A stretch of 64,000 bases of DNA. It comes from Natronobacterium gregoryi SP2. Lineage in GTDB: Archaea > Halobacteriota > Halobacteria > Halobacteriales > Natrialbaceae. Below are positions 17,408 to 30,488 of this stretch, piece after piece; position 1 is the stretch's first letter, and each line of letters begins with the position of its first letter. The notes under the pieces are model-generated. The model was not told the DNA's origin, ran no database searches, and saw only the letters and a list, made by a program, of their open reading frames with translations. The DNA lies in NCBI RefSeq assembly GCF_000230715.2, contig NC_019792.1, positions 1,798,001-1,862,000 on the forward strand, read 5' to 3'. Made by a program: the position numbers and the translations under genes.

Positions 17408-17514
17408 GGGCCCTTAGCTCAGTCTGGTTAGAGCGCTCGGCTCATAACGCGGCCGCACCTCGTGCGGTTGTGTGAGACACCGAGTGGTCGATGGTTCGAA
17501 TCCGTCAGGGCCCA
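17408..17514 (+). tRNA. tRNA-Met (CAT), elongator type, with intron
   Basis: Acceptor stem GGGCCCT/AGGGCCC with A73, anticodon stem CTCGG/CCGAG, anticodon CAT at 17443-17445, and T-arm GATGGTTCGAATCCGTC. The anticodon loop is interrupted after position 37 by about 32 nt (17447-17478), the canonical archaeal bulge-helix-bulge position. Elongator tRNA-Met in haloarchaea is known to carry an intron there. A remnant of a mobile element lies directly downstream. Confidence 0.93.
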
Positions 17515-17608
17515 CTCGAACGTCGTGAGAACACACACTGGCGATTCGAATTTCGCTTCATGTACAATGGCCGCGTGCGTGTGGACGTATGCGAGTAATC
17601 GCCTCGAG

Positions 17609-17634
17609 ATTCGGAATTACGACCAGCGTTTTTA
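17609..17634 (+). promoter_or_regulatory. Shared promoter/operator motif, copy 1
   Basis: ATTCGGAATTACGACCAG followed by the TATA-like TTTTTA, exactly 50 bp before the ATG of the first Orc1/Cdc6-like gene. Close relatives stand at 19002, 58302 and 59410. Confidence 0.65.
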
Positions 17635-17658
17635 GACAACGTGATAGTATTCGGCTGC

Positions 17659-18741
17659 ATGATCGCTGATCCCAGAGCGTTCGACGACAGCTATGACGGC
17701 GTCGAACTCCTCCACCGCGAAGGCGAGATGCGGGACCTCTTCGAGCGCCTCACGGGATCGCCCGAGAACGGCGACGTACTCGTCTCGGGACCCAGCGGGG
17801 TCGGCAAGACGCTGTTCGCCCACAAGGCGCTCGACCGACTCGAGCAGCGCCGCCCGATCTACCGCGTACACGTCAACTGTCTCGGAAAGACCACCGCTGG
17901 CATCCATCGCGCCGTCCTCGAGGCCCACCCGAACGGTCCCGACGCAGTCCCTCGAACGACCGGCACCGACTCGGTCCGACGGACGCTCCGTGAGTCGATC
18001 GACCGCGAGACCGTCGTCGTCCTCGACGAAGGAGACGACCTTCCCGAAACGGACGCCGTCGGCGGCCTACTGCGGTTTCGAGACGTGACTCTCATCGTGA
18101 TCACCCACGATAAAAAGCGGTGGCTCTCGCGACTCGACGTCGACGACGGTCACTCGTTCGACCGCGGCCACGTCAACCTCGAGCGGTACGGCATCCCCGA
18201 GTTGACTAAGATCCTCCGTCGACGTGCTCGACAAGGGTTCCACCAGCCCGATGTCGTCTCCCGCCAACACCTCCAGTACATCGCCGACGGCGTCGCCGGT
18301 GTCGCACGGAACGCCATCCAATGGCTCTGGGGCGCTGCCACCGTCGCCCACGAACGCGACCACGTCACGATACAGGACGAGGACGTCAAGGACGGCAAGG
18401 AACGCGCCTGGCGTCGCGTCCGCGAACTGAATCTCGAGTCGCTCCCCACTCACCATCGGGTGCTGTACGCGATCGTCCACGACGCCGGCGAAATCTCCGG
18501 TGAGGAACTCCACAACCAGTACAACGCGGTCAAAGACGACCTTTATCGAGACATCCCGGCGTGTCCGATCGGCAAACGGGCGCGCCGCGAGAAGTTCTCG
18601 AAGCTCCGGGAGTACGACCTCGTCGACTACGACGGCTCAACTCGAGCCCGGACTTACTGGGTGATCGACGAGAGCGTTACACCGCAACTCGAGTTGCCGA
18701 CGTCTGTCGGAACTTCCCCCACCGACCACCGTCCGCACTAG
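17659..18741 (+). CDS. Orc1/Cdc6-like AAA+ ATPase (chromosomal copy)
   Basis: 360 residues from the ATG at 17659 (MIADPRAFDD), which matches the start of the paralogue at 58352. AAA+ motifs: Walker A GPSGVGKT (about 45-52), Walker B VVVLDEGDD (about 117) and a sensor segment LIVITHDKKRW. The C-terminal third has a winged-helix character (EELHNQYNAV, ARREKFSKLREYDLVDYD). Orc1/Cdc6 proteins bind replication origins; this short divergent subgroup is typical of haloarchaeal mobile elements and may serve element replication or regulation instead. Close similarity to the provirus copy points to a common mobile origin. Confidence 0.82.
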   Translation: MIADPRAFDDSYDGVELLHREGEMRDLFERLTGSPENGDVLVSGPSGVGKTLFAHKALDRLEQRRPIYRVHVNCLGKTTAGIHRAVLEAHPNGPDAVPRTTGTDSVRRTLRESIDRETVVVLDEGDDLPETDAVGGLLRFRDVTLIVITHDKKRWLSRLDVDDGHSFDRGHVNLERYGIPELTKILRRRARQGFHQPDVVSRQHLQYIADGVAGVARNAIQWLWGAATVAHERDHVTIQDEDVKDGKERAWRRVRELNLESLPTHHRVLYAIVHDAGEISGEELHNQYNAVKDDLYRDIPACPIGKRARREKFSKLREYDLVDYDGSTRARTYWVIDESVTPQLELPTSVGTSPTDHRPH

Positions 18742-19221
18742 TGGCGGGCCAAGCCTGAACTGATGGGTCGAATCTGGCGGTGTGGCTCGATTCGACCCGT
18801 CAGTCGACGGTTGGGACGGTACTAGTGCTTTGGCAAGCCTGAACGGATGAGTGAAACCGAATGCGGTCGTCTGGGTTCACGCAGCAGTCGACGCTTGGCG
18901 GAGTCTAGCGACTTCTCGAGTCTTGGCCAGTGGCTCCGTCGATAGACGTCCGCTCACCAGACGACAGTTCTCGCACTTCCGGCCTTCGACCGAAAGCGAT
19001 CATTCGGAACTCCAAGTCGATTTAACGGTGGTCTCTCCGTTCATATCGGATCACCATGCTTGCCGCACCTGCTCTCGAACGATCCACTGCCGCTCGGTTG
19101 CCTCCCCCTCGAACCCTTCGTCGAGACTGCCGGCCAGTCACCCGCCCCGGGACAGTCTCTCAACCCGTATTCCTCACCGTATCGCCCAACCGTCGAACCT
19201 GCTCACTCGGGACGACTACCC
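18742..19221. other. Element remnant: repeats and promoter motif, no firm gene
   Basis: Holds two imperfect direct repeats, CCAAGCCTGAACTGATG (about 18749) and GCAAGCCTGAACGGATG (about 18833), an inverted repeat GGGTCGAAT/ATTCGACCC (about 18764-18801), and copy 2 of the shared promoter motif. A frame from ATG 19056 gives 57 residues of unconvincing composition whose stop overlaps the start of the membrane gene at 19222. Confidence 0.5.
19002..19026 (+). promoter_or_regulatory. Shared promoter/operator motif, copy 2
   Basis: ATTCGGAACTCCAAGTCGAT running into TTTAAC, 54 bp before ATG 19056. It is nearly identical to copy 4 at 59410. Confidence 0.65.
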
Positions 19222-19458
19222 ATGCATGACACACACTCGTTCGAACGAACCGTCGCAACACTCGTCCTGTTCGGCGTGTGGGCGACGATCGTCCTGGGAC
19301 CGATGTTCCTCGAGGTCGACCCACCAGCGTCGCGAATTCGGCTCACCACGACCGCAGTCGTGTTTCTGGTACTCGGTCGAATGTGGGGTATCGACTTCGA
19401 GCAGGTGCTCGATTGCGTCACGATCTCGATCGGTGATCGTCTTCGAGACGACGAGTAA
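19222..19458 (+). CDS. Two-span membrane protein, paralogue of a provirus protein
   Basis: 78 residues, MHDTHSFERTVATLVLFG... from ATG 19222. Two hydrophobic helices (about 9-29 and 41-57) flank a short Pro-containing loop. The segments ERTVATLVLFGVWATIV and FLVLGRMW are shared with the provirus protein encoded at 30485-30823, so the two are recent paralogues. Together with the Orc1/Cdc6-like gene upstream this marks a remnant of an element related to the provirus. Function unknown; a holin-like or anchoring role cannot be judged. Confidence 0.7.
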   Translation: MHDTHSFERTVATLVLFGVWATIVLGPMFLEVDPPASRIRLTTTAVVFLVLGRMWGIDFEQVLDCVTISIGDRLRDDE

Positions 19459-19514
19459 AACGTGGCTGAACGGCGCTGATTTCCGGCCTGCGAACGGACT
19501 CTCCCTCTCGTTTC

Positions 19515-19592
19515 GTACGGTTTACCGGGATTTATCTCGGATGCAACCGCGCCCCGAGGCGGTTGCATCGGCACATCGTCACCGCAGTCCGT
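19515..19592. repeat. Intergenic hairpin element (copy C)
   Basis: The inner hairpin GATGCAACCGC (19540-19550) and GCGGTTGCATC (19559-19569) is perfect over 11 bp; weaker outer arms carry ACGG and CCGT. It belongs to the same family as 9807-9889. Confidence 0.55.
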
Positions 19593-19826
19593 GTCAGCCG
19601 ATTTCGAACAGGTACCCCCACAGTCGTTTCGATCGTTGCGCTGTTCTGGCAATCGACCCCTGCCTAGAGCCGTTACTTGCACTCGAGTACTACGAAATTG
19701 TGTGTTACTCACTATCTTTCGGATTCTAATTCAACGGCCTTAAGTAGTGGTCGGGGATTATAGAGTAGTAGGAAGGAGATGAGGATTCCACCCCTGCGGT
19801 CTTCCGTACAGATGGGATCTGATGTT

Positions 19827-21531
<1,705 letters not shown>

Positions 21532-21542
21532 ACCACCTAGTT

Positions 21543-21570
21543 CCCTCTCGCGGTCGAAGCCGCGAGAGGG
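21543..21570 (+). other. Spacer hairpin before tRNA-Ala
   Basis: CCCTCTCGCGG-TCGAAG-CCGCGAGAGGG is a perfect 11-bp hairpin 2 nt upstream of the tRNA-Ala gene in the 16S-23S spacer, probably a processing or spacer structure. Confidence 0.5.
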
Positions 21571-21572
21571 GT

Positions 21573-21644
21573 GGGCCCATAGCTCAGTGGGAGAGTGCCT
21601 CCTTTGCAAGGAGGATGCCCTGGGTTCGAATCCCAGTGGGTCCA
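21573..21644 (+). tRNA. tRNA-Ala (TGC)
   Basis: 72-nt cloverleaf in the 16S-23S spacer, the usual archaeal place. Acceptor GGGCCCA/TGGGTCC with one G.U pair, anticodon TGC at 21605-21607, T-arm CTGGGTTCGAATCCCAG and A73. No intron. Confidence 0.96.
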
Positions 21645-21793
21645 TGACTCGGAGTGAATCGCCAATCGTGTCCCTTAAGTGGGAGACGACACTCGATTCA
21701 ATCCGACCGCAACCGATGCACCACCCCGTGCAAACGCGGGTGGGAAGGGTTAATGCACGCTGCAGTCGACAGCGATGCAGATGAGACCGTGTG

Positions 21794-24853
<3,060 letters not shown>

Positions 24854-24911
24854 CAGACGGTTTCGCCTGACCGACCTTGGTATGGTCGCGGTTCGATTCC
24901 GCGAGTCGGCG

Positions 24912-25033
24912 TTAGGCGGCCAGAGCGGCGGGGTTCCTCCCGTACCCATCCCGAACACGGAAGATAAGCCCGCCCGCGTATCGGCAACTACTGGAGTGGG
25001 AGACCCTCTGGGAACGTCGATTCGCCGCCCCAC
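24912..25033 (+). rRNA. 5S ribosomal RNA
   Basis: Begins TTAGGCGGCC and ends near GATTCGCCGCCCC, about 122 nt, with the characteristic CCCGAACACGGAAGATAAGC core. It closes the rRNA operon. Confidence 0.94.
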
Positions 25034-25057
25034 TCATACTGTAGATATCGGTTCGAG

Positions 25058-25092
25058 AGCCACGGGTACCGTCGAGGTGCCCGTGGCTTTTT
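25058..25092 (+). terminator. Hairpin plus T-tract terminator of the rRNA operon
   Basis: AGCCACGGGTACC (25058-25070) pairs with GGTGCCCGTGGCT (25076-25088) at 12 of 13 positions, followed immediately by TTTTT. It lies 25 bp after the 5S gene and looks like an intrinsic terminator. Confidence 0.7.
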
Positions 25093-25173
25093 GTATTTAG
25101 TTCCAGCACTGCGGACGGTGTCGTCACGCCGTACCGCTATGCTTAAACGAACGCAGTGACAACGGTTATATGC

Positions 25174-25249
25174 GCCAAGGTGGCAGAGTCCGGCCTAACG
25201 CAGCGGCCTGCAGAGCCGCCCACCGCCGGTTCAAATCCGGCCCTTGGCT
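25174..25249 (+). tRNA. tRNA-Cys (GCA), presumed provirus attachment gene
   Basis: Acceptor GCCAAGG/CCTTGGC with T73, anticodon GCA at 25210-25212, T-arm GCCGGTTCAAATCCGGC. Viral genes begin right after it, so its 3' half probably serves as the left attachment core; the second copy would lie beyond the window. Confidence 0.93.
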
Positions 25250-25262
25250 TATACCAAATTCC

Positions 25263-25374
25263 TTACAATCCAATCGGGTTGTAGGGATCAGACGCCTTCA
25301 CTCGCGTCTGCTCGCACTTCTTCGAATACTTCCCAAGAGTGTCATGAATCACATTCCGCGATAGCGACGACTAA
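25263..25374 (-). pseudogene. Gene-end fragment next to tRNA-Cys (unidentified)
   Basis: On the minus strand an open stretch of about 36 codons ends KKCEQTRVKASDPYNPIGL with TAA only 14 bp from the tRNA 3' end. It has protein-like composition but no start within the window frame (a stop precedes it near 25375). It may be the truncated end of a gene cut by provirus integration. Not identified. Confidence 0.35.
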
Positions 25375-25389
25375 CGGAGGTGTCGCGGC

Positions 25390-25620
25390 ATGATCGGCCG
25401 TCGCGAGTACTCCGGCGGTTCGATCGACGCGACCTACCAGTCGATCACCGAGCGTCCCGAGCTCGACGAACAGGCCGACCGCGTCGAGTACGCGACCGAA
25501 CCAGAACCCACCGGCGAAGAACGCACCGAGGGCGTCCCCGACCTCAACGCTGACCAGGACGTCGAGCGCCCCGATGCCGCCGGTCAGACAACGTTTGAAG
25601 ACTGGGGGTGGTCGGCGTGA
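25390..25620 (+). CDS. Small acidic provirus protein, hypothetical
   Basis: 76 residues, MIGRREYSGGSIDATYQS..., strongly acidic with the end TTFEDWGWSA. It is the first rightward gene after the tRNA-Cys attachment site, and its stop overlaps the start of the large replication gene (GTGA), so it is translationally coupled to it. No domain recognised; a partner of the primase/helicase is an inference from position. Confidence 0.6.
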   Translation: MIGRREYSGGSIDATYQSITERPELDEQADRVEYATEPEPTGEERTEGVPDLNADQDVERPDAAGQTTFEDWGWSA

Positions 25621-28600
25621 CCGACGAGGTCCTCGACCGCCTCGAACGCGCCCACGAGAACCACCCGAACGCCAGTGCCAAGCGGCTACTCTGGCTTGCC
25701 GACGCCGACCCCACCTACCTCGAGGCCGCCGAAGCGATCGTCGCCGGCGACGACCCCGCCGCCTCCTCCGAATCGAAGCAAGATACAAGTACGAAAACCG
25801 GGGACCGTGTGAGAAGGTCGCGATCACGGTCGCGTACATACCTCGAACCACGGTTCTCGAGGTGGAGTGACGCCGACTTCGCAAGTCCCGATTCCGGGAT
25901 CTGGCCGGACGAGCTGCTCGAGGAGCGGAACTGGATGGGCCGCGGCGGGAAGACCGGGAAGCAACCGTTCGCACCGTGGGGAGACGAGGATGCTCCTGCC
26001 GAGTGTTCGAAAGAGGGCCACACGACTGCTGACAAGTGTGGCTGCGACGCTCGCTGGAAGTGGGGCTACCGCGACCACTATGTCACTGGCCAGGAACTCG
26101 AGATGTTCCTCGAGGATCCGAAGTTCCGACGCCAGATCGACGGCCGGGTGTTCATCCAACACGAGGACGACCCATACGCCTTCGTTGACGGCGACGACGT
26201 CGTCTGCCCCGAGACAGGAGACGTTCATCCAGCGTTCGTCGCAATCCTCGAACACCTCGGTCTCACATACGCCGACGTCTCGACGTCCGGGAGTGGTGTG
26301 CACGCCTACTACCGCGGTGAACTACCGATCGACAAGGGCCAGGTGGCCTTTGATATCGATACCGAACCCTGGGGCGCGAACGACGACGTGCCGGCAATCG
26401 AGATTTACGCGAACAAGCACGTCAACGTCACCACCGGTAAGCACGTTCCTGGGACGCCGGTCGAAGTCAACGAGTGGGACGAAGACACCCTCGAGATAAT
26501 CCTCGAGGCGAACGGCTACCTAGACGAGCCCGAGGAGATCGAACACGATACGGATCGCGAACGCCCTGATCTCGAGGACTATGAACCCACGGCGTCGACG
26601 TGCGACGAGACGACCGATGACATCCGGGACGTACTCGTGGCCGTTGATCAGCTGCAGCCACGCGATCTCCCGCTGTCATCTCGGCAGAGTGGTACTGACT
26701 CAACAGGATGGGAAACATGGGACCCATCCTACCGAAGGTCCGAAAGTGGAGAGAGCGTCCACCGTCCACCGAGTGAGTCGGTGTTCTATGACCATCGCGA
26801 AGGCGAGAGCTTCGGCGTTCTCGGTCTATTCGCTGCCGAACAAGGAATCATTTCGAACCCATGGGACCGTCTCGCCGGCGCTGACTGGTGGGCCGCAGTC
26901 GAGGCTGCTCGCGATGCTGGCGCACCGATCCCTGAGTATGAGTCCTCGGACGAGGACGCTTATAGGGGAGACAACGACGGACGCGCAGTCTCAGCACTTC
27001 CGATCGGCCAGTTAGACGCCCTTGAACCCGCTGAACGACGCCGGTTCGCAAAGAAACGCGGCCTCGAGTGGCCGTCGACGGACGACGCTCGCGATGACCT
27101 CTTCGAGACGATCGCCGAGGTCATCCGGAACGAAGACGACCGGATCGTCGACGCCCCGACGTCCCTCGGCAAGTCCTACACGATCGCGTCGACGCGCTGG
27201 GCTGCCCGCGAAGACATCACCGGCGACCGGCCAGTCGTCCACCTCCTCGAGACCCGCGAGGCTCGCGACGAGGCCGTCGACGTCGCCGAAGCACACGGCG
27301 GCCAGTACCACGTCCTCCTCGGACGCCACGAAGCCTGCCCCGTCTGCGCCGGCGACCACGACGACGACATCACGCTCGACGGTGAGCCAGCCAGCGAGTG
27401 GCTCGACCGCCAGTGCGAGGGCAAAGGGATGCCCTTCTCCGCGGCTCACCGCTACCTCGAGGACAACAACGACCAGGGCGTCGAACTCCCCTGCGGCGGC
27501 GACCGCTGCACCGCGATCACCCAGTGGGAGACGTTCCGCGAGGGGCCCGACGGCGAGCTTGAATACTGGCCGCTCGTCATCGCAACCCACAACTTCGCCT
27601 ACGCCCCCGGCCTCCGCTCGCACAACAATATCGTCGTCGACGAAGAACCCAGCTACCAGCAAGATGATCTCACCACCGACCGAATCCGCGCCGCTGTCGG
27701 CGCGTACCTCCGCGAGATCGACGCACCCGTTCAGACCTGGGAGGCGTTCGTTCAGCTCTCCTTGCACGACGACTACCAGGGTGACGCCGCTCGCGAGCGC
27801 GACGCTCTCGAGGACGTCCTCTACGAAGACCCCGATCGCGACTGGTACTTCGAGAACCCCGACGCCCACACTCTTGCACCGGCGCTCGCGAGGGCCATCT
27901 TCCGTGCCGAAGAACGAGCGAACGGCCGCCGATTCGGGAAGACCGGCCACGAACCCCCGCGCCTCGAGGCCAGCGTTCGCGATGAAGATGACTGGAACCG
28001 CGAATGGGTCTCCGTCGTCCTCGATGAGAGCAACGACATCCGATCCGTCCGGGTCGTCCCCGACTTCGGATCCGCCCGGTCACTCGTCGGCCTCGACGCA
28101 CACCCTGCGGTGCCGCTGTGGCAGGCCAACACCGTCCCGTGGATCAAGACCACCGACGTCCTCGAGCCCGAAGAGCGTCAGCTCTGGCGTCGCTACGAGC
28201 GGGGGCTCCGCGTCGTCCAGGTCGGCGACGCAACCCGCCCCCTCTCCGGGGACAAAGCCCTCGAGTGGCTCAACGAGGACAAACTCCAGGCACTCCTCGA
28301 GCACCTCGTCGACGAGTACGGCACCCAGTTCCGCACCGCGATCACGACCGGCCAAGTCGAGGACCGCCTCGAGGAGCTCATGGAAAAGGCCGGCGTTCAC
28401 CGACCCGAGTTGATGCACTTCGGCGAAGAAAAGAGTCGGAACGACTTCGAACACGAACGCGTCGGGCTCGTCAACGGCTGCATGGACCCCGGCGACGACT
28501 ACGTCCTCGACCTGCTCGCCGAACTCGACCTCGAGGCCGAGGTAGAGACCGCCGTCGACGACGAGGGCGAGGAGTACCGAGCCCGCGGTCGTGGCTTCGA

Positions 28601-29183
28601 AGGCACCGATGCCGACACCGCTCAGGAGATCCTCGCGAGCGTTCGCGAGAACCACATCGCCCAGGCCGCCGGCCGCTACGCCCGCGATCCGACCGATCCC
28701 GACGTCACCGCGACGGTGTTCGTCCGGACTGACGCGATGCCGCCAGGGTTCGCCGACGTCCAGACACCGGGGGTCGAGTGGGTCTTCACCGACCTCCAGG
28801 AGGCGATCGTCGAGGAACTCCGATCGGACACCGGTGCGAAAACGGCACGGGAGATCGCCGACGTCGTCGACTGCTCGAAAGAGCACGTCCGACAAACGCT
28901 CGACCGACTCGGCGATACCGATCACGGTGAGCCCACGGTGCAAGTCGTCCCCGATCAGGGCCCGAACGGAGCGACGCTGTATAGCGACTCAGGCGTACCA
29001 AATTCAGGCGTTGTGGACATTCACGAATCACCAACTGACTCCTACGAGGACTCTAGTAGGTGGACGTTGGCGGTTCGTAACCCGACCACCCGGGATGACG
29101 GTGATCTAGGACCGCAAGCTGGCTCGAGTGATCAGCCGGCTGAAGAATGGGACTGGAAAGCCGGTCCTGGTCCCGGTGACTGA
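25617..29183 (+). CDS. Virus replication protein: primase-polymerase-like plus P-loop ATPase
   Basis: 1188 residues from GTG 25617 (VTDEVLDRLERAHENHP). A Cys/His cluster (CSKEGHTTADKCGC, about 127-140) precedes a region with STSGSGVHAYYRG (about 221-233), which resembles the conserved Ser-Gly-x-His motif of archaeo-eukaryotic primase-polymerases. A P-loop DAPTSLGKS (about 510) and a DEEPS Walker B-like motif (about 674) mark a helicase-type ATPase. A winged-helix motif follows near the C-terminus (TAREIADVVDCSKEHVRQTL, about 1072-1092). It probably primes and unwinds viral DNA. The fusion of all functions in one chain is notable. Confidence 0.75.
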   Translation: MTDEVLDRLERAHENHPNASAKRLLWLADADPTYLEAAEAIVAGDDPAASSESKQDTSTKTGDRVRRSRSRSRTYLEPRFSRWSDADFASPDSGIWPDELLEERNWMGRGGKTGKQPFAPWGDEDAPAECSKEGHTTADKCGCDARWKWGYRDHYVTGQELEMFLEDPKFRRQIDGRVFIQHEDDPYAFVDGDDVVCPETGDVHPAFVAILEHLGLTYADVSTSGSGVHAYYRGELPIDKGQVAFDIDTEPWGANDDVPAIEIYANKHVNVTTGKHVPGTPVEVNEWDEDTLEIILEANGYLDEPEEIEHDTDRERPDLEDYEPTASTCDETTDDIRDVLVAVDQLQPRDLPLSSRQSGTDSTGWETWDPSYRRSESGESVHRPPSESVFYDHREGESFGVLGLFAAEQGIISNPWDRLAGADWWAAVEAARDAGAPIPEYESSDEDAYRGDNDGRAVSALPIGQLDALEPAERRRFAKKRGLEWPSTDDARDDLFETIAEVIRNEDDRIVDAPTSLGKSYTIASTRWAAREDITGDRPVVHLLETREARDEAVDVAEAHGGQYHVLLGRHEACPVCAGDHDDDITLDGEPASEWLDRQCEGKGMPFSAAHRYLEDNNDQGVELPCGGDRCTAITQWETFREGPDGELEYWPLVIATHNFAYAPGLRSHNNIVVDEEPSYQQDDLTTDRIRAAVGAYLREIDAPVQTWEAFVQLSLHDDYQGDAARERDALEDVLYEDPDRDWYFENPDAHTLAPALARAIFRAEERANGRRFGKTGHEPPRLEASVRDEDDWNREWVSVVLDESNDIRSVRVVPDFGSARSLVGLDAHPAVPLWQANTVPWIKTTDVLEPEERQLWRRYERGLRVVQVGDATRPLSGDKALEWLNEDKLQALLEHLVDEYGTQFRTAITTGQVEDRLEELMEKAGVHRPELMHFGEEKSRNDFEHERVGLVNGCMDPGDDYVLDLLAELDLEAEVETAVDDEGEEYRARGRGFEGTDADTAQEILASVRENHIAQAAGRYARDPTDPDVTATVFVRTDAMPPGFADVQTPGVEWVFTDLQEAIVEELRSDTGAKTAREIADVVDCSKEHVRQTLDRLGDTDHGEPTVQVVPDQGPNGATLYSDSGVPNSGVVDIHESPTDSYEDSSRWTLAVRNPTTRDDGDLGPQAGSSDQPAEEWDWKAGPGPGD

Positions 29184-29258
29184 CGACGTCAACCGACGTC
29201 TCGCGGCCGTGCTCGCCCGGTCTCGATCACCCGCAGGACTCTCCACGAAACGAAGCCC

Positions 29259-29501
29259 ATGAGCCTACCCGATACCTCACCGGACGTCGACAATCTCCCA
29301 CCGAGCGCGAAGTACGTCGTGTTCGCCCTCGAGGCCGCCGGCGGCTCGCTCAGTCGGTGCGAGCTCCAGGAGCGAACGGATCTTGCTGAGCGCACACTCG
29401 ACGATGCACTCGATCGACTCGAGGCCGCCGACGTCGTCCGCCGCGATCGTGCCGCTGATGACCTCCGTTATGTTCACGTCGAAATTGATGAAAGTACGTG
29501 A
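29259..29501 (+). CDS. Winged-helix (MarR-like) regulator
   Basis: 80 residues. Helices and wing are typical of MarR/TrmB-like DNA-binding domains: AKYVVFALEAAGGSLSRCEL, then the recognition part TDLAERTLDDALDRLEAADV and the wing VRRDRAADDLRYVHVEI. A domain-only protein, probably a viral transcription regulator acting as a dimer. It lies 75 bp after the replication gene on the same strand. Confidence 0.75.
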   Translation: MSLPDTSPDVDNLPPSAKYVVFALEAAGGSLSRCELQERTDLAERTLDDALDRLEAADVVRRDRAADDLRYVHVEIDEST

Positions 29502-29680
29502 GCGGCCTGAAATCAGTACTGTCAGAGTAACGACCGCGAATACCGCGGTCGCGCGGACTCTTATCAACTCTCCCGACCTTCATAGAAGCAATACGATCGC
29601 TACAGGGGCGTCGAGTCGGCGACCGCCGACGTCGTCGACGATGACCACGTCCGCCCTGCAGCGACGCTTTTCTCCAGACC

Positions 29681-30226
29681 ATGAGCACGACCAGCACCCC
29701 ATCCACGGACGGACACGTCTCGCCGCAGCGGGCGTTCGACCGCATCATCTGGGCCAATCCCCGCGTCTGTAACGGCTGCTTCGAACGCATCAAAGAGATC
29801 GAGGAGGCGACGTTCAGCGGCGGCGTCAACGATCACGACGTCCAGGAACACCATCGAACACCCCAGGCGACCCTGGAACCAGACGAGCAGATCCAGCGCT
29901 CCGTCGACGCCGCGACCGGGTCGCTGCGCCGAGATGATCCCGGCGAAGCCACGTCCCGCCCTGGTCAACAGCGGACGTCGATCGCCCGAACGACCTGCCG
30001 CAGCTGTGCGCGAATCGGCTGCTGGGCCGACGATGACACGCTCTCGAAAGTCCAGGCCGTCCGGCTGACGAGCCCGATTGCAGAGCGCCTCGAGGACGCC
30101 GGCGTCGAGTTCGACAGCCACGCCCTCCGGCGAGCGGTCCGTCTGTTCAAGGAGCGCGACGACGTCCAGGGTTACGACACCGAGATCTTCCGCCGGAGTG
30201 TGAAGCTCGCGGTCCAACGGGCGTGA
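29681..30226 (+). CDS. Cys-pair (zinc-finger-like) provirus protein
   Basis: 181 residues from ATG 29681. Two cysteine clusters, CNGCFERIKEI (about 30-40) and CRSCARIGC (about 106-114), could form a bipartite zinc site. The C-terminal part (HALRRAVRLFKERDDVQGYDTEIFRRSVKLAV) is helical. No known family. It sits between the replication and packaging modules. Confidence 0.6.
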   Translation: MSTTSTPSTDGHVSPQRAFDRIIWANPRVCNGCFERIKEIEEATFSGGVNDHDVQEHHRTPQATLEPDEQIQRSVDAATGSLRRDDPGEATSRPGQQRTSIARTTCRSCARIGCWADDDTLSKVQAVRLTSPIAERLEDAGVEFDSHALRRAVRLFKERDDVQGYDTEIFRRSVKLAVQRA

Positions 30227-30233
30227 TTTTTGC

Positions 30234-30488
30234 ATGCTCGAGATACTACAGCAGATCCCGTTTCAGTACTGGAAACTGGCGAAAGCAGAGTTCCGCCGGC
30301 GGTACGCCACCGTCGGCTGGCCCGAACACCGCGACCACCTGCGGCTCGCGATCGACGTCGACGTCCTCGAGGAGCAGCTGCGCCGACACCACTTCGAGGA
30401 CGCCAGCGGCTGGTCGCTCAAATACGAGGGTGAGGTCCTCAACATGCGCCGGCCCGCCGGCGTTGCCACCGACGACCTGGAGACGTGA
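30234..30488 (+). CDS. Hypothetical provirus protein
   Basis: 84 residues, MLEILQQIPFQYWKLAKAEFRRRY..., basic and probably helical in the first half. Its stop overlaps the next start (GTGA), so it is coupled to the membrane protein gene. No family recognised. Confidence 0.55.
   Translation: MLEILQQIPFQYWKLAKAEFRRRYATVGWPEHRDHLRLAIDVDVLEEQLRRHHFEDASGWSLKYEGEVLNMRRPAGVATDDLET

Noticed and set aside
19056-19229. 57-residue frame behind promoter motif copy 2
   Set aside because: Arg/Pro/Thr-rich composition resembles a shadow frame; the following gene at 19222 has a clear paralogue and is the better target of the promoter.
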